Source: Streptomyces sp. Je 1-79
GTDB taxonomy: Bacteria > Actinomycetota > Actinomycetes > Streptomycetales > Streptomycetaceae
Assembly (NCBI RefSeq): GCF_025195125.1
Contig: NZ_JAMGSL010000003.1
Span: forward strand, 318,362 to 382,361
Direction of reading: 5' to 3'
Length of the DNA stretch: 64,000 bases
Below the pieces are notes generated by a model, which was not told the DNA's origin, did not search any database, and was given only the letters and a program-made list of their open reading frames with translations. Shown in pieces: positions 35,328-43,149 of the stretch. The position numbers were made by a program, and so were the translations under genes. Within the stretch, counting starts at the first letter, position 1. Each line of letters begins with the position of its first letter.

Positions 35328-36524
35328 TCACGCCAGCCCCAGGGCGAAGACCGCGAACCCCACCGCGAGGAGGCCGGCCGCGGTCCGGCGGACGGGCCCG
35401 CTCCGGGTCCGGGGGGACTCGAAGCCGCGGGCGAAGCGGCCGATCAGCACCAGCAGCCCCGCGAAGAGCGGCAGCCAGGCGAGCCGGGCGAGGATCCAGC
35501 CGACCGAGTCCGGCGCGCCGACGAGCCCCGGGACCTCACCCCGGTACGACGCCGGGATCGCGGCGGCGAGCATCGCCGTCTGGTGCCAGCACAGGATCGT
35601 CATCGCGGACAGGTTCACGACCACGACCGGCGCCCACAGCGCGGGCCGCCGCAGCAGCTTCCCGAGCCGGTCGCGGAGCAGGATCGCCGCGCCGCTCTGC
35701 GCGGCGGCCAGGGCGAGGACGAGCAGCGACGGCGGGTGGGAGTTGGTGCGGGCCTCGCCGGGCACGCCGACCATCGAAGCCGGGTATCCGAACGCGAGCA
35801 GCAGGGCGGCGAAGAGCGCGGCGCCGCCGAGCAGCAGCCCCCGGGCGTGCCGCCGGGTGACCCGCCCCTCGCCCCAGGAGACACCGAGCTGATAGGCGAA
35901 GAGCCAGCCGGGAAGGATGTTCAGCGCGCTGAGCCAGGAGGGCATGGCGTCCGCGTACGGCCCGTAGCGCAGGAAGTCGACGACGGCGACGGAGCCGAGC
36001 AGCGGGGCCGCCGCCCACACCCCGGCCCGGCGGGCGGCGCGCACACAGAGCGGGGTCAGGGCGGTCACGACGGCGTACACCCCGACGAACCAGAGCGGCT
36101 GGATCACCAGCGTGGAGGCCGTTCGCAGGGTGTCGCCCGGCACCCCGAACCCGTGGTGGAGGAGGGGAAGGAGCCCGGCCCACACCGCCGTGACCCCGAG
36201 GACGGGCCGGCCGAGCCGGACGAGGCGGCCCTTGAGCCAGGCCCCCGCGGAACCCTCGTGGCGACGGTACGACAGGACGGACGCGTACCCCCCGACGAGG
36301 AAGAAGATCCCCAGCATCTGAAGGATCCAGCTGACCGGAGCGAGCCCGCCGAAGGCGGAGAGCGGGCTGGCGTTGTGGATCGCTCCGTCGGAGGAGAGCG
36401 TGAACCCGCCGAGCAGCCAGTGCCCGGTCGGCACGGCGAGCAGCGCGAGGGCGCGCAGGCCGTCGACGGCCCGGTCGCGATGGGCGGGGGTGCGGGCCTC
36501 GATGCGTTCGGCGAGCGCGGTCAT
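35328..36524 (-). CDS. Acyltransferase 3 family membrane protein
   Basis: A 398-residue protein with about ten membrane helices. The N-terminal signature RAVDGLRALALLAVPTGHW carries the catalytic-type His of the acyltransferase 3 (AT3/OafB) family, which O-acylates sugars, lipids or antibiotics at the membrane. LGIFFLVGGYASVLSYRR follows as the second conserved block. ATG 36524 overlaps the DUF1023 hydrolase stop (ATGA) and has a GGGGGA site. Coupling to a secreted hydrolase suggests joint work on a surface ester, which is inference. Confidence 0.82.
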   Translation of the reverse strand: MTALAERIEARTPAHRDRAVDGLRALALLAVPTGHWLLGGFTLSSDGAIHNASPLSAFGGLAPVSWILQMLGIFFLVGGYASVLSYRRHEGSAGAWLKGRLVRLGRPVLGVTAVWAGLLPLLHHGFGVPGDTLRTASTLVIQPLWFVGVYAVVTALTPLCVRAARRAGVWAAAPLLGSVAVVDFLRYGPYADAMPSWLSALNILPGWLFAYQLGVSWGEGRVTRRHARGLLLGGAALFAALLLAFGYPASMVGVPGEARTNSHPPSLLVLALAAAQSGAAILLRDRLGKLLRRPALWAPVVVVNLSAMTILCWHQTAMLAAAIPASYRGEVPGLVGAPDSVGWILARLAWLPLFAGLLVLIGRFARGFESPRTRSGPVRRTAAGLLAVGFAVFALGLA

Positions 36525-37561
36525 CGGACATCCCCCTGGGCGATGGCGGCGAAGGTACGGAGGGACTGCGTGCCGGGCGCGAAGTAGCCGTCGTGGCCAT
36601 GGGCGTCGTCGGCGGGGACGCGGCGGGCGCCGAACTCCGGGTCGGTGGGGTCGGCGCCGTGCCCGAGCCCGGCGAAGCGGACGTTCGGGATCCGGTCGAT
36701 CCAGTCCGACGGGTCCTTGGCGGCCCAGACGCGGGCGGAGGTGCGCAGCTCGCCGACGTTCGCGGCGCGCATGCCGGGGGAGCCGAAGACGACGAGGTCC
36801 TTGACCTTGAGGTCGTGGGCGGCGAGGCCGCAGACGACGGAGCCGTAGCTGTGGCAGAACAGCGACGGGGCGGGCGCGCCGACGGCGGCCAGGCCGTCGG
36901 TCAGCCGGGTCAGCCGCTCGGCGCCGGCCTCGGCGAGCTCGCCGGTGGCGGCGTCCACCCCGACGCCGACGGGCGTGGTGTAACCGGCCCAGGCGATGAC
37001 GGCGGTACGGCCGCCGGCGGTGTGGCGGTCGGTGGTGCGGCTGTCGGCGGTACGGCCGCCGGTGGTACGGCTGTCGACGGCGCGTCGCAGGGCGTCGGCC
37101 ATGTCGGTCAGGGGCCGGACGTTGCCGGCGTCGATGTCGGAGCCGGGGACGACGACGGCCACGTGCTCGGCCGTGGTGAGGTCGCCGTCGACGAGGGCGA
37201 TCTGGCCGCGTCCCCGCGGGTCGACGGCGAGGACCTGCCGACCGGCGTACTCCGGGCCGAGGGTGCGGGCGTTCGCCTCGTAACGGAGCTTCGGCGGAAC
37301 GCCGTCGAGGTTGCCGACGACGGAGGGGTGCGCCCGCAGCAGCTCCTGCTGCCGGGCGGGGCTCAAGCCGCGGAAGAACGCGGCGATGTCGGCGGGGCTG
37401 GTCCGCTCGGGGTCGGGCAGCCCGTCGGCCCTCCAGGCCTCGGCCCCCACGGGCGCCCCGGTCACGGCCTGCTGCGCGTGCCCGGAGGCCCAGCCCGCGG
37501 TCCCGGCCACCACGGTCGTGGTGAGCGCGGCGGCGACCAGGGTCCTCGTGTATCGGCGCAT
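36521..37561 (-). CDS. Secreted DUF1023 alpha/beta hydrolase
   Basis: A 346-residue exported hydrolase with a Sec signal (about 1-30). DUF1023 hallmarks: HPSVVGNLDGVPPKLRYEAN near residue 80, the nucleophile Ser238 in FCHSYGSVVCG, SPGMR, and GHGADPTDPEFGAR. The family is widespread in actinomycetes; substrates are unknown. Residues 163-187 are a duplicated Arg/Thr-rich stretch (DSRTT, GGRTA) from a local DNA repeat. A paralogue lies at 40935-42146. Start ATG 37561 follows GGGAGGG. It is translationally coupled to the acyltransferase. Confidence 0.85.
   Translation of the reverse strand: MRRYTRTLVAAALTTTVVAGTAGWASGHAQQAVTGAPVGAEAWRADGLPDPERTSPADIAAFFRGLSPARQQELLRAHPSVVGNLDGVPPKLRYEANARTLGPEYAGRQVLAVDPRGRGQIALVDGDLTTAEHVAVVVPGSDIDAGNVRPLTDMADALRRAVDSRTTGGRTADSRTTDRHTAGGRTAVIAWAGYTTPVGVGVDAATGELAEAGAERLTRLTDGLAAVGAPAPSLFCHSYGSVVCGLAAHDLKVKDLVVFGSPGMRAANVGELRTSARVWAAKDPSDWIDRIPNVRFAGLGHGADPTDPEFGARRVPADDAHGHDGYFAPGTQSLRTFAAIAQGDVR
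37001..37080. repeat. Tandem repeat inside the DUF1023 gene
   Basis: GGCGGTACGGCCGCCGG occurs at 37001-37017 and 37046-37062, and GGTGGTRCGGCTGTCG at 37031-37046 and 37061-37076. Together they encode the DSRTT/GGRTA duplication. Confidence 0.75.
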
Positions 37562-37774
37562 GCGGCGCCCTCCCTCTTCGTGTCTCTCGTTCGGCGGCGA
37601 GAGGAAGGTAGGAAGAGGAGGCATGACGGAACGTCACACCGGGGGGCCAAGTCGTGCGTGATACCGGGGTAGGGGTCGGAGGACGCGCGAACCCCCGTAC
37701 AGGGGTGGGGCTGTCCCCCGGGGCGGGCGGGAGGGTGCCGAATTCCGCCGCGACCGAAAGACGTTGACCGGGCG

Positions 37775-37845
37775 GGACCGGGCGGCCCTGCGGCTGAAGG
37801 GCCTGACGCCGCGGGGACCGGGCTGCGCTGCGGCTGACAGGGCCT
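37775..37845 (+). pseudogene. Two plus-strand copies of a response-regulator segment in the intergenic gap
   Basis: Read on the plus strand, 37775-37815 would encode DRAALRLKGLTPR, nearly the same as the linker and first HTH helix of the neighbouring regulator on the minus strand (coded at about 38033-38080). A shorter second copy follows at 37816-37845 and reaches the regulator's stop codon. Neither has an open gene around it. They are either the remnant of a lost paralogue or an inverted duplication. The whole gap 37562-37843 holds nothing else gene-like. Confidence 0.6.
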
Positions 37846-38527
37846 AGCGGGCGCCGCCCGGGGTCACCAGACCCGACTCGTACGCGAAGATCACCGCCTG
37901 CGCCCGGTCGCGCAGGTCCAGTTTGGCCAGCACCCGGCCGATGTGCGTCTTCACCGTCTGCTCCGCCAGGACCAGACGGTCCGCGATCTCCTGGTTCGAC
38001 AGGCCGCGTGCGATCAGCTCCAGCACCTCGGTCTCACGCGGCGTCAGACCCTTCAGCCGCAGGGCAGCCCGGTCCGCCCGGGGCGCCGGCCTCGTCGCCG
38101 CGAAGTCGGCGATCAGCCGCCGCGTCACCGACGGAGCGAGCAGCGCCTCGCCGGCCGCCACCACCCGTACCGCCGCGATCAGATCCGCCGGCGGCGCGTC
38201 CTTGAGCAGGAAGCCCGAGGCGCCCACCCGCAGCGCCTCGTACACGTAGTCGTCCACGTCGAAGGTGGTCAGCATCAGCACCTTCGGCCGGTGCACGACC
38301 CCCACCGGCGGGTCCAGGATCTCCCGCGCCGCCGCCAGCCCGTCCATCTCCGGCATCCGTACGTCCATCAGGACCACGTCCGGGTGCGTCGACCGTGCCA
38401 CGTCCACGCCCTGCCGCCCGTCCGGCGCCTCGCCCACCACGTCGATGTCGGCCTGCGCCGACAGCAGCGCGGCGAATCCGGCCCGCACCATGGCCTGGTC
38501 GTCGACGATGATCACGCGGATGGTCAC
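37844..38527 (-). CDS. NarL/LuxR-type response regulator
   Basis: A 227-residue regulator. Receiver with Asp55 (VVLMDVRMPEMDG) and acidic pair Asp9-Asp10; C-terminal LuxR helix-turn-helix (LTPRETEVLELIARGLSNQEIADRLVLAEQTVKTHIGRVLAKL, about residues 155-198). GTG 38527 overlaps the kinase stop (GTGA), so it is coupled to the DesK-like kinase. Its 3' flank contains inverted copies of part of its own linker-HTH coding sequence. Confidence 0.93.
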   Translation of the reverse strand: MTIRVIIVDDQAMVRAGFAALLSAQADIDVVGEAPDGRQGVDVARSTHPDVVLMDVRMPEMDGLAAAREILDPPVGVVHRPKVLMLTTFDVDDYVYEALRVGASGFLLKDAPPADLIAAVRVVAAGEALLAPSVTRRLIADFAATRPAPRADRAALRLKGLTPRETEVLELIARGLSNQEIADRLVLAEQTVKTHIGRVLAKLDLRDRAQAVIFAYESGLVTPGGAR

Positions 38528-39807
38528 GAGCCGTCCTCCGTACGCAGCGGGAGCCGGGCCGCGACCCGGAAGCCGCCGTCCGGCAACGGCCCGGTGTCCA
38601 GCGTGCCGCCGGTCAACCGTACGCGTTCCCGCATGCCGACCAGCCCGTGCCCCGTGCCCGTCCCGCCCTCCAGCGGCGAAGTGGGCCGGGGCGCGGGCCC
38701 GTTGACGACCACGACGGTGAGTCCGCCGTCCTCGGACCGCACCGACACCCGGGTCCGCGCGCCCGGCGCGTGCCGGACCACGTTGGCGAGCGCCTCCTGC
38801 ACGATCCGGTACGCCGACAGGTCCACCGCCTGCGGTACGTCACCGAGTTCGGCCGCCATGGACAGCTCGGCCGGCACCCCCGTCCGCACCGTCGCCTCGA
38901 TCAGCTGCTGCACCCGGTCCAGGCCCGGCTGCGGGGCCCGTTCGCCCTCGGCGCCCTCGCTGCGCAGCACCATGAGCAGCCGGCGCATCTCGGCGAGCGA
39001 CTCCCGCGCGCTCGCGGCGATCGAGGTGAACTCCTCGCGCGCCGCCTCCGGCAGCTCCGGAATCCGGTACGGCGCCGAGTCCGCCTGCACGGTGATCACG
39101 GACATGTGGTGGGCGACGACGTCGTGCAGCTCGCGCGCGATCCGGGCGCGCTCCTCCAGGAGCGTGGCACGGGCCCGCTCCTCCCGCGTGCGCCGCTCGG
39201 CGTCCCCCCGCTCCCGGAGCGTCGCGGTGATGAGCAGGACGACCCCGCTCAGGACGAAGAGCAGGACGTGGACGCCGTCGTCGTTCCGCGGCGCGATCGC
39301 CCCGAGCAGGAACCCGGCGGCCCCCGTCGCCAGCCACACCCCGAGCAGGGCCTTGCGGGACTCGCGGAGCCCGAGGGCGAGCATCAGGGCGAGATAGCCG
39401 ACGACGACCATCGGCGTCCACGGCCAGGACCGTCCCGCGGGACCGTCGCCGCCGAGCAGCACGATCGCGCCGAGGACGTCGGCGACGCCGATGATCCACC
39501 AGGCCTGGAGGGGGCGGGTCACGGCGAGCAGCAGCGGGGCGGTCTGGGCGGTGGCGAGGGCCCCGGCGAGGGCGCCGTTCACACCGTAGTCGTGCATGAG
39601 GACGGTGACGGTGACGGGGAGCAGCGACGCGACGAAGGCGAGCGCGAGGGCGTACGGAAGCAGCCTCAGCCACCTGCTGCGTACGTCGGCGAAGAGGGGA
39701 TCGCCCGGCTCGGTCGGGGTCGCGAGGGCGACCCCGAAGGACCGCAGCACCCCGCGCGCGGGCGCGAGCCGCGCCGCGAGGCCGGGGGGGAGGGATGGTT
39801 TCTTCAT
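38524..39807 (-). CDS. DesK/NarX-like sensor histidine kinase
   Basis: A 427-residue kinase with about five to six membrane helices in the first 165 residues and no large external loop, as in membrane-fluidity or lipid sensors. The HisKA_3 box is RIARELHDVVAHHMSVI, and the HATPase has QEALANVVRHAPG and GHGLVGMRERV. It phosphorylates the coupled NarL-type regulator. Start ATG 39807. The upstream gap holds a 23-base tandem repeat. Confidence 0.92.
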   Translation of the reverse strand: MKKPSLPPGLAARLAPARGVLRSFGVALATPTEPGDPLFADVRSRWLRLLPYALALAFVASLLPVTVTVLMHDYGVNGALAGALATAQTAPLLLAVTRPLQAWWIIGVADVLGAIVLLGGDGPAGRSWPWTPMVVVGYLALMLALGLRESRKALLGVWLATGAAGFLLGAIAPRNDDGVHVLLFVLSGVVLLITATLRERGDAERRTREERARATLLEERARIARELHDVVAHHMSVITVQADSAPYRIPELPEAAREEFTSIAASARESLAEMRRLLMVLRSEGAEGERAPQPGLDRVQQLIEATVRTGVPAELSMAAELGDVPQAVDLSAYRIVQEALANVVRHAPGARTRVSVRSEDGGLTVVVVNGPAPRPTSPLEGGTGTGHGLVGMRERVRLTGGTLDTGPLPDGGFRVAARLPLRTEDGS

Positions 39808-39914
39808 GGCCCGCCCAGGTTAGGCAGCCGATTCCCGGACGTACGTCATACCGAGGGTCCGGTCCACGGGTGATACCTGGGTATCACCGGCGGATCAGAG
39901 ACCCGGCCCCGAAC

Positions 39915-39980
39915 GCTGCCCTCCGGACCGGCACGCGGCTGCCCTCCGGACCGGCACGCGGCGGCCCTCCGGACCGGCAC
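39915..39980. repeat. 23-bp tandem repeat, nearly three units
   Basis: The unit GCTGCCCTCCGGACCGGCACG plus CG occupies 39915-39937 and 39938-39960 exactly, then a 20-base partial unit with one mismatch at 39961-39980. Each unit contains the palindrome TCCGGA. It sits between the DUF4429 stop (40000) and the kinase start (39807). The rest of that 192-base gap shows no gene. Confidence 0.85.
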
Positions 39981-39999
39981 GGTCCTCCGTCCTCCGCCC

Positions 40000-40860
40000 T
40001 CACAGCTCCGACAGGAGCTCCGACTTCTTCGCCGTGAACTCCTCGTCCGTCACCAGGCCCGCCCGGTGCAGCTCCCCCAGGTGCCGGATCCGCTCCGCGA
40101 CGCCAGCAGGGTCGCGGGCCTCCGGCAGCGCGTCGACCGGCGTCGCCGCCACCCGCCCCGCGCCCCGGACCGCCTCCAGGACCGCCGCCGCGAACGGCAG
40201 GGACTCGTGGACCGGGCCGTAGCCGAGGCCGAAGACGACGGCCGCCGGGTCGCGGTCGGCCTGGGCCGACCGGGGCTGCCCGGACCGGGGCAGCAGCCGC
40301 AGGTACCCGTCGAAGACGTCCGGCGAGCGCCACTCGACCCCACCCAGCTCCCGTACCGGGAACGTCTGGTCGCCGGCCTTCCACTTCTCCGAGGACGCGC
40401 CCGTCCAGAACCAGCGGAACGCGACCTCCGACGATCCGTCGAACGTCGCCTTCCCGTCGTACGCCTTGAAGGACTGCGGCCCCCGGGGAGCCGTCACGAG
40501 GAAGCCGTCGGACGGCTCGTCGCCCGGGGCCAGTCGGTCGCGCAGCTCGTCCCGGTAGTACTCGGCCAGCGTCTCCCGCTCCGCGGGCAGCACCAGCCGG
40601 TACGGGTCGTACCCCGGCTTCAACTGCCCCGCGGCCGCCTCCATCAGCGGATCGGCGCCCCGTCTCGGCACCGCCTGCAGCACGACGGTGCCCCGCTTGC
40701 CCGGGGCGAGCGTCACCGACGCCAACGCCTCGTGCGGGATACGTCGTTCGCCCAGCGCCTGGAAGAGTTTCGGTGTGCGGATCCCCCGTTCGAAGCGGAT
40801 GACGACGGCGTCACTCTCGAACTCCCAGGTGGCATGAATTCCGGCCAGCACATCACCCAT
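40000..40860 (-). CDS. DUF4429 protein with C-terminal SHOCT domain
   Basis: A 286-residue cytoplasmic protein. Two DUF4429 units, each a PH-like beta domain, cover about 1-125 and 135-225; the second carries the GPQSFKAYDGKATFDG block. A SHOCT helix pair follows at the end (IRHLGELHRAGLVTDEEFTAKKSELLSEL), a short oligomerisation domain. The function is unknown. ATG 40860 follows a minus-strand TACGAT box by exactly 7 bases with no ribosome-binding site. ATG 40869 upstream would overlap that box. Confidence 0.82.
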   Translation of the reverse strand: MGDVLAGIHATWEFESDAVVIRFERGIRTPKLFQALGERRIPHEALASVTLAPGKRGTVVLQAVPRRGADPLMEAAAGQLKPGYDPYRLVLPAERETLAEYYRDELRDRLAPGDEPSDGFLVTAPRGPQSFKAYDGKATFDGSSEVAFRWFWTGASSEKWKAGDQTFPVRELGGVEWRSPDVFDGYLRLLPRSGQPRSAQADRDPAAVVFGLGYGPVHESLPFAAAVLEAVRGAGRVAATPVDALPEARDPAGVAERIRHLGELHRAGLVTDEEFTAKKSELLSEL

Positions 40861-40867
40861 GTGCCTC

Positions 40868-40873
40868 ATCGTA
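40868..40873 (-). promoter_or_regulatory. -10 box TACGAT for the DUF4429 gene
   Basis: TACGAT on the minus strand ends 7 bases before ATG 40860, typical of a leaderless start. No good -35 is visible. Confidence 0.5.
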
Positions 40874-40934
40874 AGCGGCGTGCGCCTGTGCGTCGCCCCT
40901 GTGCGGGCGGCCGAATCGCCTTGCTCTACGCGCG

Positions 40935-42146
40935 TCAGACGCCTTCCGCACCGGAGATTCCACTGCGGCAGGCGCTGTCGGCGCTCGCACAGGTCAGGTT
41001 CCGGTACGAGCCGACGCCTATGGCCGCGAAGTTGTCCAGGCTGCTGGTGCCCGGCTCGAAATAGCCGGTGTGGCCGTCCGCGCCCGCCGCCGAGAGCAGC
41101 CGCGCGCCGAAGGCCGGTTCCACCGGGTCCGCTCCGTGCCCCACCCCGCCGAACGCGAGGTGCGGGACGTCGGCGATCCAGTCGTCCGCGTCCCGCATCG
41201 CCCATACCCGGGCCCGGGTCGACAGTTCGGCCGCGCTGCCCACCCGCATGCCGGGGCTCCCGGCCACGACGACGTCCGTCACCCGGGAGGGCAGGCCGGC
41301 CGCGGCGACCCCGCAGAGCACGGAGCCGTAACTGTGGCAGAACAGGCTGACGCGCGAGTCGCCGGGCAGGGCGCTCGTCATGCCGACGAGCCGCACCGCG
41401 CCCGCCGTGGCGAGCCGGCCCATCGCGGCGTCGATGCCGACGCCGACGGGGGCGGTGTAGTCGGCCCAGGCGATGACGGCCGTACGGCTCCGGGGCGCGG
41501 CCCGGCGCTCGGCGGCGTACAGCGACTCGGCCATGCCGGCGGGGGCCGTGAACTTGCGGCTCGTCTTCTGGAAGGTGAGCAGGTTGGTGTCGACGCCCGG
41601 CACGATCACCGAGACGCGGTCCGCGCGCTCCAGATCGCCGAGGACCTCCGCCGTCCGGCCGCCGCCGGTCGGATCGAACGCGAGGATCTGCCGGTCGGAC
41701 CGCATGAGCGAGGTGAAGCGGTGTGCCCGGCGCACGGCCTCGCGCCGGCCGTCGGCGCTCAGCCGGGCCGTCTCCAGCCTGTCCTCCTCGGCGTCCAGCG
41801 CACGGGCGAGGGAGAGCCGGTTGGCGCGGTAGCGGAGCGTGACCGGCGCGCCGTCGAGATTGCCGACGACGAGTGGGTGCGCGTCGGCGAGGAAGGTGCT
41901 CTGGGACGGTCCGATCGAGGCGAAGAAGGCGGCGATCGTACGGGCGGGGGCGGACGGGTCGGGCAGCGCCCGGTGGCCGATCCTGCCGTGGGTCCAGGAG
42001 GCGAGTGCGGCCTGGCGGGACTCCCCTGGCCCGCGCGGATGGCTGATCGTGGTCCAGCCGGTGGTCGCGAGGAGCACGAAGACCACGGCCAGCGCGAGCA
42101 GCAGGCGCCAGAGGGAGAGCGTGGGGGAGGAGTCGAAGGAAGTCAC
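40935..42146 (-). CDS. Membrane-anchored DUF1023 alpha/beta hydrolase
   Basis: A 403-residue paralogue of the protein at 36521-37561. An N-terminal hydrophobic segment (about 10-32) is an uncleaved anchor or signal. It shares HPLVVGNLDGAPVTLRYRAN, nucleophile Ser272 in FCHSYGSVLCG, SPGMR and GHGADPVEPAFGAR, and adds an about 35-residue helical insert before the nucleophile. A short Cys-containing tail (CASADSAC) could form a disulphide outside the cell. GTG 42146 lies 8 bases after TAGGGT (42155-42160), suggesting a near-leaderless message. Confidence 0.83.
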   Translation of the reverse strand: MTSFDSSPTLSLWRLLLALAVVFVLLATTGWTTISHPRGPGESRQAALASWTHGRIGHRALPDPSAPARTIAAFFASIGPSQSTFLADAHPLVVGNLDGAPVTLRYRANRLSLARALDAEEDRLETARLSADGRREAVRRAHRFTSLMRSDRQILAFDPTGGGRTAEVLGDLERADRVSVIVPGVDTNLLTFQKTSRKFTAPAGMAESLYAAERRAAPRSRTAVIAWADYTAPVGVGIDAAMGRLATAGAVRLVGMTSALPGDSRVSLFCHSYGSVLCGVAAAGLPSRVTDVVVAGSPGMRVGSAAELSTRARVWAMRDADDWIADVPHLAFGGVGHGADPVEPAFGARLLSAAGADGHTGYFEPGTSSLDNFAAIGVGSYRNLTCASADSACRSGISGAEGV

Positions 42147-42190
42147 TGCGCCACACCCTAGGAGACGGGCGCGGCGGCCCGGGTCGGGGA

Positions 42191-42204
42191 GTGACGTGGA
42201 TCAC
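42191..42204. promoter_or_regulatory. GTGA-N6-TCAC palindrome, Crp-like
   Basis: GTGACGTGGATCAC matches the two half-sites recognised by Crp-family proteins. It lies 45 bases upstream of the DUF1023 gene start at 42146. A chance match is quite possible. Confidence 0.3.
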
Positions 42205-42393
42205 GCGCAGTAAGGGCTCGAGTGACGCTCCGTACGCGCGGGCGTACGCCGGGGGCGCGGTACGGGTCTTCGGCGCCGCGGGGCGTGTACGAGTCTCTGG
42301 CGTCGCGTGCGCAGCGCGTACGCGGTGCCGGTCTTCGGCGCCGCGTGCGGGCACAGCCCCTGCGTGACCCGCCACCCGCCGCCCTACCCGCCG

Positions 42394-43023
42394 TCAGCGC
42401 CGCCAGTCCCGGGCCAGTGCGGGCCCGAGGTGGTCGAGGTGGTCCTCGGTCAGGGCGCGGATGCCCTCCAGGCTCAGGTCCGTGCCGCGGCCCCACAGCT
42501 GGCCCGTCACCCGCATGACGCCGCTGAACGCCGCGACCACGATCCGCGGGCGGGGGTCCCGGTCCACGTCGACGCCCTCGCGCGCGGCGATGAGCCGGGC
42601 GATGGTGTCCTCCATCTCGGTCGTACGGCGCAGATGCGCGGCGAGCAGCGCCGGAGTCGACTCGATCATCTGGAACGTCCGCAGGTACATCTCGACGGGG
42701 ACGACCTCCATGATCGCCTCGCCGATCGTGTCCCAGCCGGCGAGCACGGCGTTGCGCAGCGCGTCGAGCGGGCCCTCCTCGGGAGGCCGCCCCGCCAGCG
42801 CCTGGACGAAGCGCTCCTCGACCATCTGCTGCACGGCGAAGGCCACCTCCTCCTTGGAGGTGAAGTAGCGGAAGAACGTGCGCTGGGAGACCTCGACCGC
42901 GTCGGCGATCTCGTCCACGGTGGTCTGCTCGTACCCCTGGGTCGTGAAGAGCTCCAGAGCCACCCGGAGGAGCGCGTTCCGTGTGCGCTGCTTCTTCCGT
43001 TCCCGCAGACCGGAAACCGTCAC
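42394..43023 (-). CDS. TetR-family repressor of the DHA2 transporter
   Basis: A 209-residue TetR regulator. HTH at about residues 12-58 (ALLRVALELFTTQGYEQTTVDEIADAVEVSQRTFFRYFTSKEEV), then a helical ligand domain. It is divergent from the DHA2 efflux gene, and the 126-base gap between them contains a perfect 15-base palindrome in the efflux promoter, so it is very probably the local repressor. GTG 43023 follows AGAGGG. Confidence 0.9.
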   Translation of the reverse strand: MTVSGLRERKKQRTRNALLRVALELFTTQGYEQTTVDEIADAVEVSQRTFFRYFTSKEEVAFAVQQMVEERFVQALAGRPPEEGPLDALRNAVLAGWDTIGEAIMEVVPVEMYLRTFQMIESTPALLAAHLRRTTEMEDTIARLIAAREGVDVDRDPRPRIVVAAFSGVMRVTGQLWGRGTDLSLEGIRALTEDHLDHLGPALARDWRR

Positions 43024-43112
43024 CGTATGGCCCTCTTTCCGCCACTTTCCGATGCTTCGTGCTGCTCAGCGTACCTGTGAGCTACGTGACAGTTACCGGC
43101 GTGTGAATTGCT

Positions 43113-43142
43113 TTGTCAATTGTCAGTCGCTGACATTAGCCT
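43113..43142 (+). promoter_or_regulatory. Promoter and operator of the DHA2 efflux gene
   Basis: TTGTCA (43113-43118) and TAGCCT (43137-43142) form a good -35/-10 pair with 18-base spacing. The perfect palindrome TGTCAG-TCG-CTGACA (43121-43135) fills the spacer, the classical place for a repressor. The ATG at 43150 is 7 bases after the -10, so the message is leaderless. Confidence 0.8.
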
Positions 43143-43149
43143 CTTTCGC

